Positions 34,252 through 46,805 are shown, numbered from the stretch's first letter. The stretch is DNA of 64,000 nucleotides from Catonia carolina (GCA_035578175.1 JAQMRL010000014.1:17308274-17372273), one strand, 5' to 3'. Numbers and translations: made by a program. Notes: generated from the letters alone by a model not told the origin.

Positions 34252-35022
34252 AGTGATTTTTAGTCCTGTTACCCAAATGTTAATGTCCAATCATGTTTTT
34301 CTAAGAAAGGTAAATTTTGTTTTATGACAAGAAGTTGGTAGCCCTACTTAACCGGTATATATACAGCTGTGTGAGTTGATTCTCCTTGGGGTGTGTAAAA
34401 TTTTGCGCCGTTTCTGGTCGTGTTGCGAACAGAATGTCTTTTACCCTAGAACAACGGGTTTTCATTCTTGAACAATACTTTGCTACGAAATCGTACGCGA
34501 GTGTAAAAGAATCATTTAAAATTTAATATTTTGGTGTTCCTCTACAAGAAAAATGTCAATTTCTAGGCTAACAAAACGATTTCGAGAGACAGGTAGTGTT
34601 TGAGACAGAAAACGTAGTGGTCAATTCTCTTGAGAGATGACGTTTTTAGAGAATGTGAAAACAAGATTGCTCAATTGTCCACGGAAAAGTTTACGAAAAC
34701 TTTCCTCGCAAGTTGGTTTATCATATTCGAGTGTTCAGCAAGCTGTAAAAATTGAAATTGTATCCGTATTTCGTACGATTAAGCCAAGAGCTTCAATCTC
34801 CAGATTTAAACAAGCGGTTGTTCTAGGGTAAAATACATTCTGTTCGTAGTACGACCGGAAACCGCACAAAATTTTACACAGCTCAAAGAGAATCAACTCA
34901 CACTGTCGTATCTATACCGGTTGAGTAGGGCTACCAACTTCGTGTCACAAAACAGAATTTCCCTTTCTCATAAAAAAAAATTACCAGACTTTAATAATTG
35001 GGTACAGGACTAAACAATCACG
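34252..35022 (+). mobile_element. mariner-related element with 180-bp inverted ends, deleted
   Basis: The outer 185 bp at the left (from GTGATTTTTAGTCCTG) and at the right, complemented, match with several changes and share GAAGTTGGTAGCCCTACT, GTGTGAGTTGATTCTC and GAACAGAATGT. Only about 400 bp lie between them. That middle holds a decayed helix-turn-helix region: MSFTLEQRVFILEQYFATKS (34437), then after shifts RFRETGSV and LLNCPRKSLRKLSSQVGLSY. The catalytic domain is gone. Confidence 0.8.
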
Positions 35023-35084
35023 CTTATAATATCTACTAAGTCAATACCGAATGTAAGGCCTATAGTTGTCCAAAATACAAAAAT

Positions 35085-35264
35085 ATGGTGTGAAACACAC
35101 ACAACACTTTTTCTTATCTATATAAATAATGATTTTAATCATGAGTGAATGATGGAAAATGAACACATATCAGAGTGCGTAACTTAAAAATACGGAAAAT
35201 CACTAACTGACGCTAAACTAAGCAATTAGAAGAAAATTCTTGAAAGAAAGTTGTAGATTATTTT
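35085..35264 (-). repeat. Rep-A 3' fragment
   Basis: Reverse fragment with TGGTGTGAAACACACACAAC and AATCATGAGTGAATGATGG; abuts LINE copy 2. Confidence 0.7.
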
Positions 35265-36242
35265 TTTGATAAGAACTATATACAGGAGAATAGTATACCG
35301 AGGAGAAGTGTTGGATGATGATTAATTTGGATTTAGAAGAAGAATGGGAACTCGACATGCAATATATTGGCTCTGAGATTGATTATTGAGAAAAGGGTAT
35401 AGAAAAATAAAACTACTTATATGGCATTTGTAGATTTAGAGAAAGCATTTGACAATCTGGACTGAAGTAAAATGTTTAAAACTTTGAAAAGTATAGGAAT
35501 TAAATACAAAGAAAGAAAAGTTATCAATGGTCTGTAGAAGAATCAAATGGCTGTTTTGAGAATTGAGGGGTACGAAAAAGAGCTGTTGTAAGAAAAGGTG
35601 TACGACAAGGATGTTCATTGTCACCACTACTTTTTAACTTGTGTGTAGAAGAGGCTATAAATTAAGTGAAGGAAAAATTTGACTCAGGAATGAAAATTCA
35701 ATTAGAAAAAAAATGCTGAGATTTGCCGATGATATAGTAGTATTAGCGGAGACAAAGAAAGAACTAGGGGATATCTTAAAAGGAATGGATGAGATCATGA
35801 GAAAGGATTACTTCAAGAAAATTAATAAGAACAAAATGAAAGTGTTGTGCAGCAACAAGAGTGGTTTAGAAGAGACGGGAAATTTAAAAGTAGGCAACGA
35901 AAACACAGGAAGTTGGGGAATTCTGCTATCTAGGGAGTTAAATAACAAAGGATGGTAGAAGCACAAGTGATATCAAAAGTAGAACTGCTCAAGGTAGAAA
36001 AGCCTTTGAAATGAAAAACAGCTTACTGACTACAAACATTGACTTACAAATTAGGAAAAATCCCTAAAAACACTATGTTAGGAGTGAAGCATTATACAAG
36101 AGTGAAACGTGGGTGATAGTGAGAGTAGAAAGGAAGAAGATAGAAGCTTTTGAAATGTGGTGTTATATAAAAATGTTAAAGATTAGGTGGGTGGAGAAAA
36201 GTAATTTAGAGGTTCTTAGGCGAGTGGATTAAAAAAGAGGTA

Positions 36243-37189
36243 CAGTCAATTTCGGATATTGGGGCACATCGGGACCGGAGCATTTTGGCCCAATTAAACG
36301 GCTGGCCCTAATAAACGAATTCGTAAACTGTGGCGTATACAATACTGTATTTTATTAAAATTACCACATACATAAATTTTACAAGCAAGTTCTATCCATA
36401 TACACACGAAACAAATAAAAGGGTATCAGAACAATGATTAACTTTTTAGCAAAATCTTTTACCTTGGTTTTAAGCATTGGATCATTAACACTAACACCTT
36501 GCAAAGTTACAATGGCGAACCATTCATTCAACGCTTCTCAACAAGTGGATCCTTCCTTCGTTCACACAGTCATATCATTACGCGGCATTTAACTCACAAA
36601 GACGTTGATGGTAGGTACTGTACTGTAAGCCTATGCATAAAAATATCAACAAAATGTTTGAAACGAATGGAAATTAAAAAAAAGTATGCCTGCAGATAAA
36701 AAAAACAACTAGACTCGAAAAATAGTGTGTTTCAGTACGCATGAAATCAAAAAACCGATGAGAAGCATGGAATTATGAACGTTCTTTGTACATATGACAA
36801 GTGACAACTAACCATACATGGCAAGGAGGCTATTCAGCATGTAAGGTTGGGAAAAACTAGTGGATATGACTCACTGAAATTTGTGCAATGACGATTATAT
36901 AGCTTACACATTGTACTGTAAATAACATCTCTGTTATGACTGATGTGTGATTACTGTTGTTTGAAATGTTTACTTTACTACCTCTATCTTGCCCATTATC
37001 TTATCTAGCCGTTTAGAACCACGTGTTGTTCATCGCTGTTATAGTTTTAATAAAACATCGGATTGGCCCCAATATGCGGCATTATGGATCGAATAAATGA
37101 AGTACTTACCAATGTAAAATGCCATTCTGTTTTTGTTCATTTAAGAACTGTCCCAATTAACCAGTAGACCAATTATCCGGAATCAACTG
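36243..37189 (-). mobile_element. Tigger-like element (copy 1), uninterrupted
   Basis: A 947-bp element with ends CAGTCAATTTCGGATATTGG and, complemented, CAGTTGATTCCGGATAATTG. TA lies at 36241-36242 and 37190-37191; the empty LINE site is known from the other LINE copy. The minus strand keeps a decayed piece reading EALNEWFAIVTLQGVSVNDP and MLKTKVKDFAKKL, a Tigger/CENP-B-like DNA-binding region. No DDE domain is present. Confidence 0.85.
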
Positions 37190-37381
37190 TATATGGAAAC
37201 ATCTTACCAGAAGAAGGGATAGGCAAGTGGGGTATATCTTAAGACATCTATTTTTTAGGTATTGGTCTTTCAATAATGGAGGGTAATACTGAGGGGGAGT
37301 GAATTGTAGGGGGAGGCAGAGGTTAAAATGTATAAAGCAAAACATGTTGTTACAAAACATGTAGGATGGATGTTACAGGTA

Positions 37382-38384
37382 CAGATCATTTGTTCTAGCT
37401 AGAAGCTCTCCGACCAACGCTCTGTGGCGCTGAGCTGTTCTGTTTAGTAGTGGGGGAAGCACCTCAAAGGCAAGTGATCAGTCTTTCCATAGTGCTAGCA
37501 GCGTTAACAGCCTAACTGTACTATAAATCCTAAAAACATTGACTGTATGTTGTAATTTTATATTTTTATTGTTCTATTCCCTTCACAAGTCTTCATCTCG
37601 TGCATTCGGTAGTAGGCCTACTGTTTTATGTACCTATTGTTTTCACTCTTTTCCTGTTTGGTTTTGTTTATATTAATTTTTTGTATGTATTCTTTGTTTC
37701 GTTTCTATTTTTTATTTATTTAGTTATTAAAATGGAACCTAGTTGTAGTAGTGAAAATTCGAGCACGAGTGCTAGTGTAATACGGAAAAGGCAGGTAATA
37801 CGCGGTCAGGCTAGGGAGTATAGGCCTATAGTCAGTGTATACAATTTTATGAAAAAAGAAGCCGAACAAAACGGACCAATTTTACTGACCGATGTGCAAA
37901 ATCGTGTAGCCAGAGCTATGGGGATTTCGCGTAGTACAGTTCAAAGAATTTTGAAAGAAAAAACCCTGATGTGCTAATCAGAACACCAAGTAAGAAAAGA
38001 ATGAGAAGGAAAATGAAGAGTGAAGTGAACGATTTTGTTAAGTGTGTTGTGAGAAGAACAATACATGATTTTCATAAAACAAACACTGAATGGCCAACTT
38101 TGAACTCGTTACTCCCCATTTTGCAGAAGAAAATTAATTTCAAAGGAAGTAAATGGTGGCCGTGGAAAATTATTAAAGATATGGATTCAGATGGAAATAG
38201 GCAAAAGACAATAGAAAATATAAAGTTTTTAGTGTAGCGTAGTAGTTGTAACAGAGTAGTATACAGTTAGAAAGAGAGGGAATGATCATAAGTGAGAAGG
38301 AGACAACACTTGCCCCGTTGAAACTATCCCTACTCTACCTACTGGCCCTCCCCTTACAAGCTTCTTCCAAAAACAAATGTACTA
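37382..38384 (+). mobile_element. DD82E-related deletion derivative (Sailor-3)
   Basis: A 1003-bp element inserted in the LINE at TA (37380-37381 and 38385-38386). The ends share CATTTGTTCTAGCTAGAAGCT and, complemented, CATTTGTTTTTGGAAGAAGCT, set a few bases inside. It has the N-terminal coding part only. Confidence 0.82.
37732..38237 (+). pseudogene. DD82E-like transposase N-terminal part, frameshifted
   Basis: Starts MEPSCSSENSSTSASVIRKR at 37732. A helix-turn-helix follows (LLTDVQNRVARAMGISRSTV), aligned with the equivalent region of the intact DD82E protein. A frameshift near 37960 leads into RRTIHDFHKTNTEWPTLNSL, matching RNIVYNFHKNYQQLPTLGKV of the intact copy. A further shift near 38180 leads to YGFRWK and DNRKYK. 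The catalytic domain is deleted. Confidence 0.8.
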
Positions 38385-38470
38385 TATGTAGATATTATGA
38401 AACGACTTGCGCAGGATAGAACAGCTTAGAGAACTACATCAAACCAGTCGAGAGACTGATGACAAAAAAA

Positions 38471-39560
38471 TTTAGAATCATCTGTATAATTAGGACAATG
38501 TGTACACATAAAAAAACTATTCAATATACCGATAACAGATTCGTAGAAAAATCGGTGAGGTTTGCCGTTATATATATATATAATTAATATTTTCAATTCA
38601 TTCTTACATTATAGAAAGTTTAATTTGAACTTCTTCTACATTACAGATATAAGTTTTAATTGCTCATGAAATACGGTTTCAAAATAAACACCACTAAGTA
38701 AACATAATTTTGTTGATTTTATGAGATATTTGAAACAGATAATCGATTGGTTGAAATTTAAGAGCCAATTTGTTTAAGTAAATAAAATTTTACCTTGTAA
38801 ATATAACATTATAAACAAACACCCGGAAATAATTTTGAATCTACCCGAAGAACTTTAATATTAAGAGTAAAATTCAAAGAAACAATTTATGCCATTGAAC
38901 AGAATGTTATGGAATATAAACAAAACGTAAAATAGCGGGACGATGTCAAAATTTATAATTCAGGGAAACAGAGCAGTATCGCATAAACGGAAGAGAAAAT
39001 TCCTTTGAGATTACAATAGCGGAATATTATACATTTACAAATGTGTCTTCCATTTCCATTAGGTATATTAATAACGAAATTAAGGAAACTTGTTTTCTCC
39101 ATACAAGGCCAATTTTAGACCATGACAAGTGACTTAAGATTTTCTGAGAACTCGTTTTGCAGTTCAAATTTTTAGAATTAGTTCACTTCAATTTTTCTCC
39201 TTTTTCTCGCTCATCCAGTGGCACTAATTCTATAAACTCTTCCAGAGGCGGATTTAGGATCAAGTTTCGAGGGGGGTCACTACTGCGGGGTATAAGGGTA
39301 AAGAATACCCCCAGGGGATCAGGGGGGTCCGGTGGTCCCACCCAAGAAAAAAATTCAAAACTTAAAACATATTTTTGCGCATTTTTGAGCCTAATGTTCA
39401 ATTTTCATATTATAACAACAGACAAAATGGAACAATTTTAGGAGTTTAAGAAATTCAGCAATAGATTACTTTTACCGATTTGAAATTTAAAAGAATTTGA
39501 TATTATAATGCCTCATACAACAAAGAAAATATGTTAATAATTTATGGAAATAATTTTCCA
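38471..39560. other. unassigned AT-rich DNA
   Basis: Mostly AT-rich without coding signal. About 39240-39350 has GAGGCGGATTTAGGATCAAG and runs of G and C (GGGGGGTCCGGTGGTCCC), the style of some hAT/PIF-type termini, but no partner end was found. Confidence 0.35.
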
Positions 39561-39564
39561 TAAT

Positions 39565-40560
39565 TAGGCCTAATACTGAATAGTGAGTTCAGCGCGGGAC
39601 CGGAGAGAACCGCCTCGGCCGCACTATCAGCAGACGGCCTACACCGAACCGACACTGCGGGGCTCTGAGGGCCACTACTGTCACGCTGCAGTGGGGACCC
39701 AACTGCTACTGAGAGAAGGCCAGGCCAGAACCCGGTAGCCGAGCCGTCACTCTTCGGGCTCCGCTTCCGCCACACCGGCTTGACGCTTCCGACCACCAAC
39801 AACGGCCCTTTTCAGGGCCACCAACACAATTAAACAACCCTTTTCATGGCTACCAAACTAACAAGCAAAGTTTCGCCATGTGTCGTCGGCCCCGGTTGGC
39901 GACACACGTTAATTATCCATCTGCCACCGTCACCCCCTTTGATTAGGTAGGCCCTACTGTGCTGCCGGCTATCAAAGCTTTCGACGTAGCGACAGAGGGA
40001 GCCGCCAATAGTTCCGAGAGGGGCGGTAGGCTTGTGGAGGCGTACCAACAGAGGCCTTTGTCATGAAAGCCACACCAATAATCGCGATCTACCAAAGCGC
40101 TCTCGGCAACTATGTAAAGAGCGCTACACTGAGCCGAGAGATTCAATTCCGATCCAGACAGCAGATAAGACGTCCACTATCGGCACACGGCTCCCGGACT
40201 CCAACGAAGACTAATCGACGACCCCGCAAGAGAGAAGATGAAGCTTCCGCTCGCCGACCCGTCACCGTAAGCCGTCGACCGGACCTTCATCACCCGCTGA
40301 CGCGAACGATGCCCACAGTGGTCCCTCGACCGAGCCTTACGCCCACCGGACCCGACGAAGGAGCCATCGACACACTACTGCGAGGGAAGAAGATGATGCC
40401 TCCGCTGGACGACGACACACCATGTTAACCAGCCTTCGACCGCCACGACGACTACGACCGAAGCTGCACATCAAGACGACCACCGCTTAAACGGCCCTTT
40501 CAGGCCCACCAAAATGCAAAGGTTTCAACTCGCCACTTAATGTCGCCATCCGGTGACACA
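39565..40560. other. GC-rich island with histone-type hairpins
   Basis: About 1 kb far richer in G+C than the rest. Several overlapping open frames of 60-121 codons exist on both strands (for example 40063-40428 plus, Arg/Pro/Thr-rich), none with a domain I recognise, as expected in GC-rich DNA with few stops. It contains hairpins resembling the 3' end of replication-dependent histone mRNAs. It could be an untranslated or promoter region of the neighbouring gene, or the remains of a retroposon. Confidence 0.45.
39804..39819 (+). promoter_or_regulatory. histone-type 3' stem-loop
   Basis: GGCCCTTTTCAGGGCC folds into a 6-bp stem with a TTTC loop and is followed by ACCAACA, the layout of the histone mRNA 3' stem-loop. 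A weaker neighbour (AACCCTTTTCATGGCT) starts at about 39836 and a third (GGCCCTTTCAGGCCC) at 40493. No histone gene is near. Confidence 0.55.
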
Positions 40561-40810
40561 TCCATGGACACTACTTTTAAAAGACCTATAATATAAATTT
40601 TTCACGAGCGAAGAGAAGAAAATTAAATATTTACGGTGCTAAATAACCATGGTGACGCTGTTAAAAGAGCTTTTTTGCCAATTGCAGAAGTATTAGGTGA
40701 CTATTTCTAGTATTATAGTGCTGGTCACTTATTCTGTAGATGTAATCTGTTTTATCTGTTTTTTTACATGCAATAAATACTTGAGTCTAACTAATAAAAT
40801 TGTTACTTAC

Positions 40811-41008
40811 CATCAGGCACAGCACTGGACGCCATTAAAAAATTAACACAAGCTGCACCAGTTCCATGTCCAACCAAAGTAACATTTGTTGGATCACCAT
40901 TGAAGAAGGCCACGTTTTCTTGAATCCAATGCAAAGCAGCTATTTGATCCATCAATCCATAATTGGATGGAGCTTTTAAATAAGCGTCCGTGTTTACATT
41001 CAGGAAAC
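40811..41008 (-). CDS. neuroligin-like exon (internal)
   Basis: A 198-bp internal exon on the minus strand. It is preceded by TTTTTTATTTTCAG (acceptor at 41009) and followed by GTAAGTAACA (donor from 40810). Both boundaries are phase 1, so the exon can be read or skipped without shifting the frame. The 66 residues read FLNVNTDAYLKAPSNYGLMD, then QIAALHWIQENVAFFNGDPT and NVTLVGHGTGAACVNFLMAS, a strong match to the alpha/beta-hydrolase domain of neuroligins, postsynaptic adhesion proteins that bind neurexins. At the GxSxG nucleophile elbow it reads GHGTG, with Gly where active esterases have Ser, which marks the non-catalytic neuroligin branch. Neighbouring exons are not in the window or were not recognised. 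A related cholinesterase-like adhesion protein is the alternative. Confidence 0.88.
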
Positions 41009-41043
41009 CTGAAAATAAAAAATTATTTTTACTGATATTATGA

Positions 41044-41396
41044 TTGTTGTTTAGGTCATCAGCCAAAAAGCGGTTGAACCTGTAGAGATTTTACTAAGTA
41101 AAACAAAGAGTGAGGTGGTTTACTATTGCCTTCCTTACTGAGTGGAAAAGTACGCTTATCAGCATGCCGGGCTCTCTGAAAAGCACATATTTTTCACTCT
41201 GCAAATGACACCTTCACTTCTTTCACCACAGGGTCTGGCTGTATAATGAAATTCATTACTTTCAGAGGAGATAACTCTGATTGGTGTCTTTTACACCTCT
41301 ACCTCTTCTGTTCTTAAATGATTCAGTCATTTAATTGGCTGACCATGTGATAAGAAACAGAACTATTTCTTTTATCACTGCAACGAACAGATTGAG
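41044..41396 (-). repeat. Rep-B just upstream of the neuroligin exon
   Basis: A minus-strand copy, 5'-truncated at ACAGATTGAG, whose 3' end (GACCTAAACAA) lies 35 bp upstream of the exon's acceptor in the transcript direction. Confidence 0.8.
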
Positions 41397-41580
41397 AAAT
41401 TATAATCATTAAATAAAATTTTAATGAGAAAAGGCAAATAAATTGGAAAAGATAATATCTTATGATTTTTAACTATTAGGTTGTAGCCTAAACTTGAGAA
41501 AACTAAAAAGTGGATGAATAAAGGTGCAACAGACACCTTTAGGTTGTTTTTCATTTTACATTGTTTACCAAGATTGAACA

Positions 41581-41640
41581 TTGGTTATATACGTTTTATT
41601 ATTTACATTGGCAAGATAAAGTCGTGTGTGTTTCACAAGG
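41581..41640 (+). repeat. Rep-A 3' end fragment
   Basis: Contains ATTGGCAAGATAAAGTCG and GTGTTTCACAAGG directly before the next Rep-A. Confidence 0.55.
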
Positions 41641-41647
41641 TACTTTT

Positions 41648-42797
<1,150 letters not shown>

Positions 42798-43267
42798 AAA
42801 TTTCCAACCAGTATTGTTGCCGGCATGTAAGGTTGCACTTGTATATGCAACCCGCAGAACGTGTGTACTAGTGTACCTAAAAACAACGGTTAAAGGAAAC
42901 AGCTGTTTTAATTAGATAAAAATGTCATAGTTGTCGTTGGCAATGTGATGACGTGTAAAAAATCAGCTGTCAGAGCATTACTATACGAATACTATATTAT
43001 TAGAAAGACATGACTATTGCACCGCGTACCTCACCCGACCGACACTGTCTCTCTCTAGCAGAAATGCAATCTAATACGCCGGCAATAATAATTTTAAAAA
43101 CACGCTTCGTAAAATATAATATAAAACCAATTTTGAAGCAAAATTTATTAGTTTAGACAACTGTGATGTTGAAAAGTTTAAAAACAGTCAACCAGTTAAT
43201 TATAACATTCTTGGCTTCAAGGAGTCATGAATACATAGATTCTTAATAAACATAATAGAGAAAAAAA
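42798..43267. other. unassigned stretch
   Basis: AT-rich; no open frame or repeat recognised, apart from an isolated AATCAGCTGTCAG at 42961. Confidence 0.3.
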
Positions 43268-44210
43268 AATCCGGTGTGAAATATTCACACGACTTTCTCT
43301 TACCAATGCAAATAATGAACAATATTTTTAACCTAATATTAGTAGTCTAATAAAACGTTAGAAATAAACAAAAAACTAACCTCAAAAATCTAACCTAATT
43401 TTAATCATGAAGGAAAGACGCAAAATGAAAATCAATCTTAGTTTGACTTAACAAAACGGAAAATCACTCTTTGACGCTAAAGTAAGCTCTGTAGAGTAAT
43501 ATTCTTTAAATAAAAGTTGTATATCTTTTAATTATCTATGCATTTGATTATAAATATACACTTTTGTCGTAAAATGCGTACTAAATCCGTAACCTTAAAA
43601 AATCTTAAATTTTTTTTACAGATTTTCATGAAAAAAAAAACAGAATATTGCTAATTACCCCTTAACTAAGCGTTATACAAAAAATATTTGAAATAAAAGT
43701 TGTAGGTGTTTTTATTGTCTATAACTTTTATTATATACATTTTTGCGCTAAAATGCATATTATGGCTCCAATCTTAAAAAAAACTTTCTACGAGAGCACA
43801 ACCTCCCCAAGAATTTCAGCACACATGACGCCAACCCAATCTTGTAGAACATAAAACATGTAGTAAATAAGGCGATTTAAAAAAATCGTAGGAGCCGTTT
43901 ATAAGAAAATCGCAAAAAAGTGAAAAATTACACGAATAAACTACTATTTCCGGTTGCCCGATTTCGATGCAAATGTACATGTCGGGTCCTCTAGTATTAC
44001 TTAACTTAAATTTACGTTTCAATTTCGTACGATGTTCCGTTCTTGGGATATTTTGTTCACACAAACACAGACCAACCGCTAAAAACATGTTTTTTGGGGT
44101 TCATGGAGTCTGGCAACGAGTAGATCCGGTGAAAACTCGATTTCAAAAAATCGACATAAACAATACTTTCTTTCCTATATACTTATTCATATAGGCAAGA
44201 AAAAGTAAAA
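43268..44210 (-). repeat. Rep-A, near full length, TG tract lost
   Basis: A reverse copy from CCGGTGTGAAATATTCACAC to ATAGGCAAGAAAAAGTAAAA. The dinucleotide tract is reduced to CACACAAACACAG. Confidence 0.85.
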
Positions 44211-44610
44211 TCGGGAAAAGTAAAAACAGTATTAAAAATAAAAAAGAAAGTGAAGTGATCTTATTTGAAGAATGTTTAATATAATATAAATTCTTTACTC
44301 CGTATTCGAAGGCACAATAGAATTTTTCTCTACATTCAGAACGTGGGTTTCCGTTTATAAAAAAGAAAGAAAATACAAAAATGAAAATATGAAAGTCAAA
44401 AGGAATTCAAAGCACAATTTAATAATACTAATAACAATGATAAACCATGCACATAAAAATAGTCCATTAAAATACATAGACTTTTACATTAATCGATAAT
44501 CATAAATAATTATCTCTATGGCCAAAGAAATGCTTTGATATAGGAATTTATTCACAAAACAATATTCAAAGGGACCTCAATTACTGTATTTACGAATGTT
44601 ACATATTTAT
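44211..44610. other. unassigned stretch
   Basis: AT-rich, no coding signal or repeat match. Confidence 0.3.
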
Positions 44611-45150
44611 TAAAATCTTATGCGAAACCATCACACGACTTTCGCTTGAAAATGAAAACCAGAACCTAATGTTAATCATGAGTGGATGTCACAATCTTAA
44701 AAACGCCACTTTTCTACGAGAAAACAACCTCCCAAAGAATTTCAGCAGACATGACGCCTACCCTATCTTGTAGAGCATAAAAATGATAGTAAATAAGGCA
44801 ATTTTTAAAAAAAAATTGTAGAAGTCTTCTATTATACAACAGCAAAAAAGTGAAAAATGACACGAATAAACTACTACTTCCGGTTGACAGAGTTTGATGA
44901 AAATGTTCGTGTCGGGTCCTCTAGTGGTACGTAACTTAAGTTTCAAGTTCGTACGATGTTGCGTTATTGAGATATTCTGTTCACACACACACACACACAC
45001 ACACACAAATCGCTAAAAACTTTTTTTTGGGTTCAGGGGGTCTGAAAACGTGTAGATCCGTTGAAAACTCGATTTAGAAAAATCGACATGAAAACAATAC
45101 TTTCCTTCCAATAGGCTATATTCATACTGTATAGGCAAGAGAAAGTAAAA
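44611..45150 (-). repeat. Rep-A with internal deletion
   Basis: A reverse copy with its two ends and the CA tract (44980-45005). The middle is deleted near 44690, where the 3' end joins the block reading CAATCTTAAAAA. Confidence 0.8.
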
Positions 45151-45244
45151 AAAATAATAAAAAACCAACAAAATAAAATACAATTTCCTTACGTAATAAA
45201 AACTTAATATCATTATTAAAACTTCCCTTTTATACAATTCTAGG

Positions 45245-45604
45245 AGTTGGTCTTAAATAATAATAATAAGAAGAAAAAGGATAAGAAGGAGGAGGAGGAT
45301 GAGGAGGAAGAAAGGATGAAGGGGAAGAGGAATGGGAAGAAGCAGAAGAATAGCTGTAGTGTGTCGAAGAAGAGCGGTTTAGGCAGCGCGTGGCTGCCAC
45401 TGAGAGACGTGACTCATATTGTTGACCCTGAAAAGGCCCGGTTAAAACCTTAGTAAATTGGTCCTAAAAAGGACCGATGAAGCGACGACTGCTGCGGCGA
45501 CGGCTGCTGCATCCGAATCCCAAAACATCTTCCTCTTTCTTTTGAGGATCAATCCGGTCGGAGTTGTAGAGCGCAATGACAATCGGCTCAGGGCAGTACG
45601 CTTA
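45245..45604. other. purine-rich segment and histone-type hairpins
   Basis: 45255-45370 is almost pure purine on the plus strand, so the lysine/glutamate-rich frame there is low complexity. At 45424-45439 and 45460-45475 lie two hairpins which on the minus strand read GGGCCTTTTCAGGGTC and GGTCCTTTTTAGGACC, again of the histone 3'-end type. A GCTGCGGCGACGGCTGC triplet patch follows. Confidence 0.5.
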
Positions 45605-45606
45605 TA

Positions 45607-46536
45607 CGAGGTTTGGTTATTAAATAAAGAGACTGCCGTTGTAAAGAAATTTATTTTAATTTTATAAATTATCGCTTATTGTCACCTTCAATAGACACTC
45701 CTTCTATATCCCTACAACGCTCCATGCGAATTTTCCATTGTTGGAAACAGTGCTGGAAGCCATCTTATGTCAGCTTCTTCTGGACACATGCCGCTTTCTC
45801 TTTTACGGCTTCCGCAGACTCAAATCTTGTTCCTTTTAATGCATATTTCACCTTAGAGAACAGGTAGAAGTCATATGGTGCAAGATCTGGTGAATAAGGT
45901 GGATGTTCTAACACTGAGATGCTTTACTTGGCTAGGAACCTCTTTACACATAACGCGGAATGAGCTGGCGCATTGCCTTGGTGGAGAACCCAGGATTTGT
46001 CCTTCCACATTTCGGAGCGTTTTTTCCTTACTCTTTGACGTAGTTTAGAAAGTACCTCAAGGTAGTAATATTGATTAATTGTTTGACTGTCAGGAACCCA
46101 GTGAAGGTACACAATCCCATGGATATCAAACAAAATCATCATTGCTTTTAATTTAGAATTGCTCATTCGAGCTTTTTTGGCTCTCGGTGAAGTTCGGGTC
46201 TTCCAGTGCACGGATTGGCGTTTTGTTTCCGGATCATAAGTAATAAACCACGTTTCATCACATGTTATTATCTTCTACCTGTTCCCTAAGGTGAAATCTG
46301 CATTAAAAGGGACAAGATTTCAATCTGTGGAAGCTGTAAAAGAGAAAGCGGCACGTGTCCTGAAGGAGCTGACAGAAGATGACTTCCAGCACTGTTTCCA
46401 ACAATGGAAAATTCGCATGGAGCGTTATAGGGGTAGAGAAGGAGTGTATATTGAAGGTGACAATAAGTGATTATGTATAAAATAAAAATAAATTTTTTTT
46501 ACAACGTTAGTCTCGTTATTTAATAGCCACACCTCG
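45607..46536 (-). mobile_element. mariner derivative B, palindromic ends
   Basis: TA-flanked (45605, 46537). The body reads on the minus strand from about 46267: DETWFITYDPETKRQSVHW, GIVYLHWVPDSQTINQYYYL and KDKSWVLHQGNAPAHSALCV. The second catalytic Asp is Gly here (HQGN), and a TAA replaces the Tyr of AKYSI. From 46276 to 46536 the plus strand repeats the element's own 3' end, so both termini are the original 3' end and the 5' half of the gene is absent. Confidence 0.88.
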
Positions 46537-46805
46537 TATAGTCATCGATAGTCACCACAGGGTCTGTCGGTACACCGGCAAAGATCGTAGGAGAAGTATT
46601 GAAAGTCGGCAACACAGTAACTAATTAGAGGGGGTGACAGATTTTCGAAAATCGGATACTAACGTATACCTCATTAGACGTTACCATTAATCTTGCATTA
46701 ACTCTTTATAGGACAGTACTACGGGGAAAATAAATATGTTGTAAAATGTTAAATTTTGTTGTATACGGACTTGAGTAATGTATTTCTAGTGCCAAAACAG
46801 TATGA

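Larger units (their letters stand above)
35270..38470 (+). mobile_element. RTE-like LINE copy 2, split by two DNA transposons
   Basis: Segments 35270-36240, 37192-37379 and 38387-38470 align in order with the LINE at 3094-5259 (there on the minus strand). The relic RT includes FVDLEKAFDNLD, RQGCSLSPLLFNL and FADDIVVLAETKKELGDIL (about 35719). Several stops, for instance in place of the Trp after DNLD, make it dead. The 3' end has AAACCAGTCGAGAGACTGATG and a short A run. Confidence 0.88.

Noticed and set aside
40063..40428. 121-codon Arg/Pro/Thr-rich frame as a host exon
   Set aside because: Overlapping frames of similar size exist on both strands of this GC-rich island and no splice sites or known domain support one of them.
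39804..40508. Histone gene suggested by the 3' hairpins
   Set aside because: No histone fold coding sequence is readable on either strand within several kilobases.
45247..45453. Lys/Glu-rich 68-codon frame
   Set aside because: A purine-rich low-complexity stretch; no initiation context, splice sites or conserved domain.
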